Source of the DNA: Bacillota bacterium
GTDB taxonomy: Bacteria > Bacillota > Clostridia > DSM-8532
Assembly (NCBI GenBank): GCA_023411795.1
Contig: JAEYOK010000015.1
Location: 1-64,000, forward strand
DNA: 64,000 nt
Reading direction: 5' to 3'
Below are positions 1-7,086 of this stretch, one piece after another. The translations under genes and the position numbers were made by a program. How positions within the stretch are numbered: the stretch's first letter is position 1; the number at the start of each line of letters is the position of its first letter. A model generated the notes under the pieces. That model worked only from the letters and a program-made list of their open reading frames with translations, made no database searches and was not told the origin of the DNA.

Positions 1-41
1 AGTGAATATATTGGCAGAGTTGATCATTATACAGTTTTGAG

Positions 42-121
42 GGCGCAAAGAATCCTACGGATTCTTCGAAACGCGGAGCGTTCTTTGAACGATTCGTAAA
101 GCAGACAAAAAGTCTGGTGCC
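42..121 (+). repeat. Structured rRNA spacer with short palindromes
   Basis: The stretch before the 5S gene folds into nested small hairpins: arms 48-55/59-66 around the triloop TAC, arms 70-74/78-82 around GGA, and 102-106/112-116 around five A residues. An outer helix (42-46 with 117-121) can close the whole block. The position before a 5S gene suggests the 23S-5S spacer, but no 23S sequence was recognised in the window, so this is inferred. It may be a processing structure or accumulated palindromic insertions. Confidence 0.4.
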
Positions 122-140
122 TTAATTAAATAAAAAGATT

Positions 141-256
141 TTCGGTGACTATAACGGAGAGGTCCCACCTGTTCCCATTTCGAACACAGAAGTTAAGCTC
201 TCCAGTGCCCACGATACTTGGCTGGTAACGGCCTGGGAAATTAGGTCGTCGCCGAA
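141..256 (+). rRNA. rrf: 5S ribosomal RNA
   Basis: A 116-nt block has the 5S hallmarks: a closing helix between its first nine bases and last nine bases (one G-U pair), the internal segment CCCATTTCGAACACAGAAG near 173-192 and GTTAAGCTC after it. It is the last rRNA gene of an rRNA operon and is followed after 8 nt by tRNA-Asn, so the two are almost certainly co-transcribed and separated by RNase processing. Confidence 0.93.
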
Positions 257-264
257 TTTTTTAT

Positions 265-340
265 TCCTCAATAGCTCAGTCGGTAGAGCATGCGGCTGTT
301 AACCGCAGGGTCGTTGGTTCGAGTCCAACTTGGGGAGCCA
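265..340 (+). tRNA. tRNA-Asn (anticodon GTT)
   Basis: A full cloverleaf of 76 nt with encoded CCA (338-340). The acceptor stem pairs 265-271 with 330-336 (one G-U pair) and the discriminator is G337. The anticodon stem TGCGG/CCGCA (291-295/303-307) encloses the loop with GTT at 298-300, which reads Asn codons AAC/AAT. The T arm is GTTGG/CCAAC with TTCGAGT in the loop. It lies 8 nt after the 5S gene. Confidence 0.96.
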
Positions 341-382
341 AAGCAAAAGACCATCCATGTGGATGGTCTTTTGCTTTGGCTC
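335..382 (+). terminator. Long perfect hairpin overlapping tRNA 3' end
   Basis: Arms of 22 bp (335-356 and 361-382) pair perfectly around the loop ATGT. The 5' arm begins inside the tRNA and includes its CCA end. The run after the hairpin is only loosely T-rich, so it may be a terminator of the rRNA-tRNA operon, an end-processing structure, or both. Confidence 0.6.
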
Positions 383-595
383 TATATGTTTTATTCTATT
401 CAACGATCCTGCGGTTTTTTTAAAAGGGTCGTTGGTTAGCGGCTTTGCGAAGCAAAGACGTTGCGATTCATAACGAAGTTAAGTCGCATGTCCAACAGCG
501 CCGAAGGCGCGACTTGGGGAGCAAGGAGTCCACAGGACTCCTTTTTACTTTAACTCTATATACTGACTTTAATTATTCAACGATCCTGCGGTTTT
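380..595 (+). pseudogene. Fragmented tRNA-Asn 3' half with palindromic insertions
   Basis: Pieces of the neighbouring tRNA-Asn reappear in order: the T-arm segment GTCGTTGGTT at 428-437, GTCCAAC at 490-496 and the acceptor piece ACTTGGGGAGC at 512-522. They are interrupted by palindromic stretches with triloops: 443-448/452-457 around GAA, 498-502/506-510 around GAA, and 523-531/535-543 around ACA. A 16-nt inverted copy of tRNA bases 301-316 (one mismatch) occurs twice, at 401-416 and 578-593, each after a CTCTATAT motif. No full cloverleaf can form, so this is a decayed duplicate, not a working tRNA. Confidence 0.55.
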
Positions 596-652
596 TATTT
601 AACTTTATAAGCTTTATCAAACAATCTCATCAAGAGTGTTAATAAATGGCTG

Positions 653-681
653 TTGTAAACACACGAAATATTTGGTAAATT
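653..681 (+). promoter_or_regulatory. Possible sigma-A promoter of lipoprotein gene
   Basis: TTGTAA and TAAATT are separated by 17 nt and sit about 50 nt before the lipoprotein start codon. The -10 match is imperfect, so the call is tentative. Confidence 0.3.
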
Positions 682-732
682 GGAACTATGCCATTTAAAA
701 TCGCACATAATGCGTTAGGGAAGGAAAGAAAA

Positions 733-1974
733 ATGCTTAAAAAAAACCTAGGAAAAACAGCAATTATAATTATTGCTTCAGTGATTTTTGCTTCATGCTC
801 TGCAAATACACCAAATGAAACAAAAATACCGGATCAAACTGCTACGGGAACCTTGTTGCCCACCCAAACACCGGATCAAACACCTGAACAGACACCTACT
901 CCAACCCCTACCCCAACGCCAACACCCACGCTTACTCCTGAGCCAAAAGGCCCTATAAAGGTTAAAGCTGTTTATTTATCCGGTGGAACTGCTGCAAAAA
1001 GTATTGATCATTATATAGATTTAGCTAACAAGACAGAGCTGAACTCATTAGTCATTGATATAAAAGAAAACGGATATGTTAATTACGAGTCTGAAGTACC
1101 TTTGGTTAAAGAGCTTTCTTTAAGTAAGAAGGTCTATAATGCAGAAGAGATATTAAAAAAATGCCATGATAACAACGTTTATGTTATTGGGCGTATAGTA
1201 GTTTTCAGGGATAATGGTCTTTCAAATAAAATACCTGAATATGCTATTAAGAAAGCAAACGGGAGTATATGGAAAGAAGGAAAGATGGGTTCATGGACAA
1301 ATCCATATATTCAAGAAGTTCTTGACTATAATATCGATATAGCAAAAGAAGCCGTAGCCCTCGGCTTTGATGAGATACAGTTTGATTATGTTAGATTCCC
1401 TACAACCAGCGCAAAAGAAGTTGTCTATGGCGAGAATGTTCCTTCAAAACCAGAAGCAATTAACGGATTTTTAAAGAAGGCGACAGAAGAAATAAAGAAG
1501 GTTAGAGATATACCTGTATCGGCTGATATTTTTGGAATCGTTATAGAAAGCGATAGAGATGGAAAAGCTATCGGACAGCTGTTTAATGAGGTCGGAATGG
1601 ATATAGATTACATCTCTCCGATGATATATCCTTCCCATTACGCAAATGCATCAAAAGGAATGTTCGGAAATGGGGTAGGCCAAGCTATTAATGGAGTTTT
1701 ATTCACCGCTCCGGACCTTGAACCATACAATGTTATTTATCAAGCTCTGCTGAAAACTAAATCCAGAATAAGTCAAATCGATGGATATAAGGCAAAAGTC
1801 AGACCATATCTACAGGACTTTACTATAAAAATGAATGAAGGCTATTATCAGAATTACGGAGCAAAGCAAGTTAGGGAGCAAATTCAGGCCGTTTACGATG
1901 CAGGATATGAGGAATGGATATTATGGGACGGCAGTAATACATATTCAGAAGATGTCTTTTTGCCAGAAGAATAG
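733..1974 (+). CDS. Lipoprotein with DUF4015 glycosyl-hydrolase-like domain
   Basis: A 413-residue exported protein. The chosen ATG follows the purine-rich AGGGAAGGAAAG; an in-frame ATG 45 nt upstream would put charged residues ahead of the signal peptide. The N terminus has Lys residues, a hydrophobic stretch and the lipobox FASC near residue 22, so it should be a lipid-anchored surface protein. A Thr/Pro-rich linker (about residues 35-75) leads into a TIM-barrel-like domain matching the DUF4015 family of putative glycosyl hydrolases, with the motifs VIDIKENG and EIQFDYVRFP. Substrate is unknown; a cell-wall or extracellular glycan is a reasonable inference. It is followed after 19 nt by the DUF362 gene. 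Confidence 0.8.
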   Translation: MLKKNLGKTAIIIIASVIFASCSANTPNETKIPDQTATGTLLPTQTPDQTPEQTPTPTPTPTPTPTLTPEPKGPIKVKAVYLSGGTAAKSIDHYIDLANKTELNSLVIDIKENGYVNYESEVPLVKELSLSKKVYNAEEILKKCHDNNVYVIGRIVVFRDNGLSNKIPEYAIKKANGSIWKEGKMGSWTNPYIQEVLDYNIDIAKEAVALGFDEIQFDYVRFPTTSAKEVVYGENVPSKPEAINGFLKKATEEIKKVRDIPVSADIFGIVIESDRDGKAIGQLFNEVGMDIDYISPMIYPSHYANASKGMFGNGVGQAINGVLFTAPDLEPYNVIYQALLKTKSRISQIDGYKAKVRPYLQDFTIKMNEGYYQNYGAKQVREQIQAVYDAGYEEWILWDGSNTYSEDVFLPEE

Positions 1975-1993
1975 GAACGGAAGTTGATTAGTA

Positions 1994-3136
1994 ATGGATG
2001 TATTTATAAATACCTCTGAGAATTACAGATTAGACAGAGTTATTGCATGTCTTGAAAAAATATTTAATGATATGGGCGGTCTTGAGAAACTCATTAAGCC
2101 AGGTATGAGAGTTGCAATAAAGCCTAACCTGCTAATGCCAAAAAGACCGGAGGACGCGGCTACTACCCATCCTGTAGTGGTACATTCGGTTATTAAACTG
2201 GTACAAAGGGCGGGCGGAATAGCGACTATAGTTGAAAGTCCTGGGGGCCCTTATAATATCCCCATGTTAAAAATGCTATATACAAGGACAGGAATCGAAG
2301 AGGTTGCCGACGATACTGGTGCGGAGCTTAATTTTGACCTAAGAGTAGAGAAAACAGAGAATTCGGAAGCAACATATTTAAAGTCTTTAAAAATATTAAA
2401 ACCTTTATATGATGCCGATCTGATTATAAATCTTGCAAAGCTCAAAACACATGGATTTATGGTGTACACCGGAGCAGTAAAGAATATGTTTGGATCTATC
2501 GCAGGGCTGGAAAAAACCGAATACCATTTGAGAATGAGTGATAGCCAACAATTTGCAAATTGTCTAATTGATATATTTCAAGCAACGAAACCTAGAATTA
2601 ACATAATAGACGGTGTTATTGCAATGGAAGGGGATGGCCCAAGCGCCGGAGTACCTAAATATATTGGTGCTATTATAGCTTCGACTGATGCTTTCGCCTG
2701 TGACTATGCGGCATTAAAGATAATTAATGTGGATTATAGAAAAATACCTGTAATGAAAGCCGCAGAAGAAAGAGGTTTGTTTGATAAAAACCAGGTTAGT
2801 ATTCTTGGTGTGGATATTGAAAGTATAAAACCTAATAGCTTTGACATACCGGCATTAAAACATAATAAAAATATTTCACGGTTTAGCTTAGGGCGTTTCT
2901 TAAAGAACAGATTCCGTCCGCAACCTGAGATACTTAATGAAAAGTGTATCAGATGCGGGAAGTGTGTCGAAGTTTGCCCCCCAAAGGCAGCTACCAGAGG
3001 TGAGGACAAGAAAATTTTTATAGACTATAAGAAATGTATTAGTTGTTTTTGTTGTCATGAGTTTTGTCCGGAGAAAGCAATAAAGATAAGGAAAAATACA
3101 TTGCGAAGATTTTTAGAGTATAAGCGTATTTCTTAA
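1994..3136 (+). CDS. DUF362 protein with C-terminal two-[4Fe-4S] ferredoxin domain
   Basis: 380 residues. The N-terminal three quarters match DUF362 (IKPNLLMP near residue 45, LINLAKLKTHG near 155, VKNMFGSIAG). The last 70 residues carry two complete 4Fe-4S motifs, CIRCGKCVEVCPP and CISCFCCHEFCP. Such proteins are cytoplasmic iron-sulfur proteins common in anaerobes; their reaction is not settled. It begins 19 nt after the lipoprotein gene, probably in the same transcript. No terminator is obvious after it. Confidence 0.8.
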   Translation: MDVFINTSENYRLDRVIACLEKIFNDMGGLEKLIKPGMRVAIKPNLLMPKRPEDAATTHPVVVHSVIKLVQRAGGIATIVESPGGPYNIPMLKMLYTRTGIEEVADDTGAELNFDLRVEKTENSEATYLKSLKILKPLYDADLIINLAKLKTHGFMVYTGAVKNMFGSIAGLEKTEYHLRMSDSQQFANCLIDIFQATKPRINIIDGVIAMEGDGPSAGVPKYIGAIIASTDAFACDYAALKIINVDYRKIPVMKAAEERGLFDKNQVSILGVDIESIKPNSFDIPALKHNKNISRFSLGRFLKNRFRPQPEILNEKCIRCGKCVEVCPPKAATRGEDKKIFIDYKKCISCFCCHEFCPEKAIKIRKNTLRRFLEYKRIS

Positions 3137-3203
3137 AAAAACATTGAAAACTTGTATTTAGCTATAAGCTTTATGGGTATAATAGATAAAAAAGAATAAT
3201 TAA

Positions 3204-3233
3204 TTGTGATATTGATTACTTTTATGCTATAAT
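3204..3233 (+). promoter_or_regulatory. Extended -10 promoter before cheX
   Basis: TTGTGA at 3204-3209 and TATAAT at 3228-3233 are separated by 18 nt, and the -10 is preceded by TGC (extended -10). It lies about 100 nt before the cheX start and would give cheX its own transcript. Confidence 0.5.
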
Positions 3234-3330
3234 ATGCGCAGCATATAAAAATGAACAAGTTGGGTGGAGCCATACTGGTTCTGTGGTAATAATACTTAAC
3301 ATAATAGTGATACTTCTGAGGAGATGGCCA

Positions 3331-3804
3331 ATGAATGTAGAATATATTAATCCCTTTATTGAGGCAAGTCAATCAGTCTTAATGATGATGACAGGGAGTA
3401 AACCGGAATTAGGACAAGTTTACATAAGAAAGTCCCCGTTTCAGAGCGATAACATTGCTGTTATAGTCGGTCTGACTGGAAGAATTAGAGGACAGGTTGT
3501 TTTATCGTTTTCAAAAAAATCTGCTCTTTCAGTTGCTTCTGCAATGATGGGAGGGATGACAGTATCAGAATTGGATGAAATCTCTAAGAGTGCTATTTCA
3601 GAGCTTGCAAATATGATTATGGGTAATACGGCTACCTTATTGGCAAGCAGAGGAGTGGGAATCGAGATTACACCTCCGTCGCTCTTAATGGGTGAGAAGC
3701 TGATGATAACTCCTGCTAACATGAAGACTATTTGTATACCTTTGAATATTGGCGGGGATAACTTAATAGATATTGACGTTTCATTGGAAGAAAAAAGTAG
3801 ATAA
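3331..3804 (+). CDS. cheX: CheX-like chemotaxis phosphatase
   Basis: 157 residues from an ATG preceded by GAGGAGATGG; an upstream in-frame start would add a hydrophobic tail unlike the family. The segment SAISELANMIMGN carries the CheX/CheC-type E-x-x-N phosphatase signature, and the protein has the compact length of CheX. In the family it removes phosphate from CheY-P. No chemotaxis operon surrounds it, although a CheY and a CheA-like protein lie farther along in this window. It may serve flagellar switching or an orphan two-component circuit. Confidence 0.78.
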   Translation: MNVEYINPFIEASQSVLMMMTGSKPELGQVYIRKSPFQSDNIAVIVGLTGRIRGQVVLSFSKKSALSVASAMMGGMTVSELDEISKSAISELANMIMGNTATLLASRGVGIEITPPSLLMGEKLMITPANMKTICIPLNIGGDNLIDIDVSLEEKSR

Positions 3805-3838
3805 TATTAAGGGTCTATCAGGGGAGTAAGGTTTAAAA

Positions 3839-4324
3839 GTGAAAATAAATATAGTTTTAGTAGAGCCGGAAATTCCTCAGAATACCGGCAATATTGCACG
3901 AACCTGTGCTGCTACAGGGGCCGCACTTCATTTGGTGGGGCCCTTAGGTTTTTCTATAGAGGATCGTTTCTTAAAGCGAGCAGGACTTGATTACTGGAAT
4001 CAAGTTAATTTATCCTATTATGACAGTATTGATGAATTTTTCACTGTAAATAACAGAGCCAGTTTTCTCTATTGCACTACAAAGGCTGAGAAATCTTATC
4101 ATGAAATAAATTATCCCGATAATTGCTTTATACTCTTCGGTAAAGAAACGAAGGGATTACCCGAGTCGCTATTAAAGGATAACTACAGTGATTGCCTACG
4201 CATTCCTATGTTAGACACAATACGTTCGTTAAACCTTTCAAATTCAGTTGCTATAGTTCTGTATGAAGCATTAAGACAAAATGGTTTTATTGATATGAAG
4301 CTAAAAGGACATTTGAACATTTAG
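3839..4324 (+). CDS. trmL: tRNA (cytidine(34)-2'-O)-methyltransferase TrmL
   Basis: 161 residues with a GTG start after GGGGAGTAAGG. It is a single-domain SPOUT methyltransferase: VEPEIPQNTGNIARTC at the N terminus, LFGKETKGLP near residue 100 and IPMLDTIRSLNLSNSVAI near 122 make the knotted SAM site. The enzyme 2'-O-methylates the wobble base of certain tRNA-Leu species. Length and motifs are typical. Confidence 0.92.
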   Translation: MKINIVLVEPEIPQNTGNIARTCAATGAALHLVGPLGFSIEDRFLKRAGLDYWNQVNLSYYDSIDEFFTVNNRASFLYCTTKAEKSYHEINYPDNCFILFGKETKGLPESLLKDNYSDCLRIPMLDTIRSLNLSNSVAIVLYEALRQNGFIDMKLKGHLNI

Positions 4325-4427
4325 TAGTTTTTATAGAATATCATATTTTATGTTATGTGCTACAATATGATTATTACAGATGAGATTTGGATTACTTAAA
4401 CTATAAATAATTTAAGGATGGTTATTT

Positions 4428-5516
4428 ATGAACGGACAACGGAAAAAAATTGGTATATTGACCGGAGGTGGGGATTGTCCTGGACTCAATGCGGTTATTA
4501 GGGCAATCGTAAAAACCTCAATCAATATATATGGCTATGAAGTAATCGGTTTTATAGACGGATATATGGGATTGGTAAATAACCGGTTTAAAAAACTTGG
4601 ACTGGGTGATGTATCCGGACTTCTTGATAAGGGCGGAACTATTCTTGGTACAACTGACAGCTTTGATCCTTTTTCTATGATTGTAGATATTGATGGTGAA
4701 AAGCAAGAAAAAGATATGAGTGACAGAATAGTTGAAAATCTCAAGATGCATGACATAGACGCACTTATAGCCATAGGAGGAATCAATACCATAACCATTG
4801 CTGATAAACTTTCACAAAAAGGATTAAATGTCATTGCCGTACCTAAGAATATCGATAATGAGATTGTCGGCACCGATGTTACCTTTGGTTTTATTTCAGC
4901 AGTCAATACAGCGACTTATGCACTTGACAAGCTCCATTCCACTGCAGAATCCCATCATCGCGTTATGATACTGGAGGTAATGGGCAGGCAGGCCGGATGG
5001 GTGGCTTTAGAATCAGGTATTGCAGGAGGAGCAGATATAATTCTGATTCCGGAGATACCCTATGATATAAAACTTATTGCGAGGAAAATTCTTGAAAGAA
5101 AGAACTCAGGAAAGGGATTCAGTATAATTTGTGTCGCAGAAGGCTGTAGACCCATTGATAACAAATTCGAAAATGATCAAGATAACAAGATAAATAATAA
5201 ATCTATTAAAGGTATCAGCTCTCGTATTGCGGTAGATTTAGAAAAGTTAACAGGTCTGGAAACTCGAGTTACTGTATTAGGGTATCTACAAAGAGGTGGA
5301 GAACCATCCCCTTCCGATAGAATTCTGACAACCAGGATGGGTGTGGATGCCGTTAATATGGTTGCACAAGGTAATTATAATAAGATGACAGGCATAGTTA
5401 ATAATCAGCTTGCACCGGTGGATTTATCAGAAGTTGCCGGGAAGTGCAAATATGTTCCTGTGGATGGTGAGCTTGTTAAGATTGCCAGAAATATGGGAGT
5501 AAGTTTTGGAGATTGA
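4428..5516 (+). CDS. Phosphofructokinase-family protein with altered active site
   Basis: 362 residues, full PfkA fold. Kept: the phosphate loop GGGDCPGLN (13-21), the catalytic-base segment PKNIDNE (Asp143) and MGRQAGW. The Lys at 140 is the feature typical of pyrophosphate-using PFKs, where ATP enzymes have Gly. Changed: the usual GGDGS/GGEDT metal and donor motif is GGINT (117-121); the usual Arg after GGTxLG is replaced in GTTDSFDP (about 77); and LGHIQRGG is LGYLQRGG, replacing a substrate-binding His. It could be a divergent PPi-PFK, an enzyme with another sugar phosphate, or inactive. It has its own ribosome site (TTTAAGGATGG) and no close partner gene. Confidence 0.75.
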   Translation: MNGQRKKIGILTGGGDCPGLNAVIRAIVKTSINIYGYEVIGFIDGYMGLVNNRFKKLGLGDVSGLLDKGGTILGTTDSFDPFSMIVDIDGEKQEKDMSDRIVENLKMHDIDALIAIGGINTITIADKLSQKGLNVIAVPKNIDNEIVGTDVTFGFISAVNTATYALDKLHSTAESHHRVMILEVMGRQAGWVALESGIAGGADIILIPEIPYDIKLIARKILERKNSGKGFSIICVAEGCRPIDNKFENDQDNKINNKSIKGISSRIAVDLEKLTGLETRVTVLGYLQRGGEPSPSDRILTTRMGVDAVNMVAQGNYNKMTGIVNNQLAPVDLSEVAGKCKYVPVDGELVKIARNMGVSFGD

Positions 5517-5542
5517 AATAAATCGGGAGATATGACCCTTTT

Positions 5543-6448
5543 ATGAATATTTTTAAACCAGTAACAATAGAAGAACAGATATTGTTTAGTGATATATTTA
5601 GTAAAGTAAATCCAATAGCATCAGAGTTTACATTCGCATATCTCTTTATGTGGAAAAGGGACTATAACCTCAGCTACGCGATTGTTGAAAACCATCTTTG
5701 TCTTATATCACAGTCTAAGGTATATAAGCCATACAGTTTTTGTCCAATACCAGTGAATGGTGAATACGATTCTGATAGCTTTGCAAAGGCATGTAAAAAA
5801 ATCGAAGAGTACTTTAATGAGTTAGGTTTTCAGCTCATGTTTGCAAGAGTAAGCGAGAGCTGTCTTAATCACCTTATCAATGTCTATGGAAGCAGAGCAA
5901 AGGTTCAGCCTCTTGATAATACTTCTGATTATGTATATAACACATCAGATTTAATTAATCTTTCCGGGAAAAAATTTAGCGGTAAAAGGAATCATATACA
6001 TCAATTCAATCGTATTTATGGGAATTATGAATATGTACGGGTAACCGAAGATAATCTCGGAGAATGCAAAAGAATCCTTGATGCTTGGGCTGACAGGCAT
6101 GAGTCTGATTGTGATCCCGATAATAGCGAACGGCTCGCTTGTTATGAGCTACTAAATAATTGGGGTAGATTGTCTCTAAAGGGTGCAATGATTAAGGTCA
6201 ATGGTAATTTTGAAGCTTTTACTATTGGTGAGCTTCTGAATTCTGAAACTGCCGCTGTGCGAATTGAAAAGGGTAATGCTGATATTCACGGGATTTACAC
6301 AATAATAAACAGAGACTTTTGTGCCAATGAATGGAGCCATGTAAAATATATTAACCGGGAAGAGGACTTAGGTATTGATGGGTTGAGAAAATCTAAACTA
6401 TCCTACAATCCTGCGTTCATGGTTAACAAATTTTTAGTGAAGGTTTAA
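5543..6448 (+). CDS. DUF2156 (phosphatidylglycerol lysyltransferase C-terminal-like) protein
   Basis: 301 residues with the GNAT-like double acyltransferase layout of DUF2156: an N-terminal SEFTFAYLFMWK motif, a central KFSGKRNHIHQF motif near residue 150 and a C-terminal VKYINREEDLGIDGLRKSKLSY motif. Family relatives include the catalytic half of MprF, but this short stand-alone form has no membrane helices, and its acyl or aminoacyl donor is unknown. It starts 26 nt after the PFK homologue and is followed by a likely terminator. Confidence 0.75.
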   Translation: MNIFKPVTIEEQILFSDIFSKVNPIASEFTFAYLFMWKRDYNLSYAIVENHLCLISQSKVYKPYSFCPIPVNGEYDSDSFAKACKKIEEYFNELGFQLMFARVSESCLNHLINVYGSRAKVQPLDNTSDYVYNTSDLINLSGKKFSGKRNHIHQFNRIYGNYEYVRVTEDNLGECKRILDAWADRHESDCDPDNSERLACYELLNNWGRLSLKGAMIKVNGNFEAFTIGELLNSETAAVRIEKGNADIHGIYTIINRDFCANEWSHVKYINREEDLGIDGLRKSKLSYNPAFMVNKFLVKV

Positions 6449-6507
6449 CATTGACTTTGATTTTTAATTTCTATAGTATGAAAAATGGGAAATAAAAGTT
6501 CAAATAT

Positions 6508-6532
6508 GGGTTGGTTTATTCCAGCCCGTTTT
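6508..6532 (+). terminator. Hairpin terminator after DUF2156 gene
   Basis: GGGTTGG pairs with CCAGCCC (one G-U pair) around a six-base loop and is followed by GTTTTACG. It separates the DUF2156 gene from the purine operon. Confidence 0.55.
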
Positions 6533-6576
6533 ACGTTATTTCATCTATTTGCAAAAAAATACCGGAGGTAACGACT

Positions 6577-7086
6577 ATGTCGAGACAGCCTAAAGTTGCC
6601 ATTATAATGGGAAGTGATTCAGACTTTCCTGTGGTTGAAGGCGGAATTAAAATCCTCAAGGAATTTGGGGTAGATTTTACGGTAAATGTTTGCTCAGCTC
6701 ACAGAACACCAGATAAAGCTGCTGAACTTGCGAGAAATGCAGAGAATAACGGTTACGATGTTATAATAGCCGCTGCTGGCAAAGCAGCACACCTGCCGGG
6801 AGTATTAGCGGCATATACAGCTCTTCCTGTTATCGGAATTCCGATAAAGTCATCGACTTTGGACGGTCTTGACTCTCTTCTTTCAATAGTACAAATGCCT
6901 TCAGGAATACCTGTGGCGACAGTTGCCATCAATGGCAGTGAAAATGCAGCTCTTTTAGCAATACAAATTCTTGGGGGAGCCTATCCCCATCTTAGACTTA
7001 AAACTCATGAGTATAAAGAAAAAATGGCACAAAATGTTGATATAAAAGATCAACAGCTTCAAGAAAAATTGAGAGGTACGTTATAA
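6577..7086 (+). CDS. purE: N5-carboxyaminoimidazole ribonucleotide mutase PurE
   Basis: 169 residues from an ATG preceded by a strong GGAGGT (6564-6569). Motifs IIMGSDSDFP (N terminus), SAHRTPDK (about 44) and AAGKAAHLPGVLAA identify class I PurE, which shifts the carboxyl group of N5-CAIR to CAIR in de novo purine synthesis. First gene of the purE-F-M-N-D operon; purF starts immediately after its stop codon. A PurK partner is not in the window. Confidence 0.95.
   Translation: MSRQPKVAIIMGSDSDFPVVEGGIKILKEFGVDFTVNVCSAHRTPDKAAELARNAENNGYDVIIAAAGKAAHLPGVLAAYTALPVIGIPIKSSTLDGLDSLLSIVQMPSGIPVATVAINGSENAALLAIQILGGAYPHLRLKTHEYKEKMAQNVDIKDQQLQEKLRGTL

Noticed and set aside
1..120. 3' end of a 23S rRNA gene
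   Set aside because: No recognisable 23S terminal helix could be read in these bases; they are described only as a structured spacer.
445..642. 65-residue open frame after the tRNA genes
   Set aside because: It lies inside the tRNA-derived palindromic region, has no ribosome site and a composition unlike a protein.
881..960. Repeat array in the lipoprotein gene
   Set aside because: It is a coding Thr-Pro linker, a common low-complexity hinge in exported clostridial proteins, not a CRISPR or mobile repeat.
6449..6576. Purine riboswitch or PurR box before purE
   Set aside because: Only a terminator-like hairpin is visible; neither the guanine-riboswitch core nor a clear PurBox pair was found.
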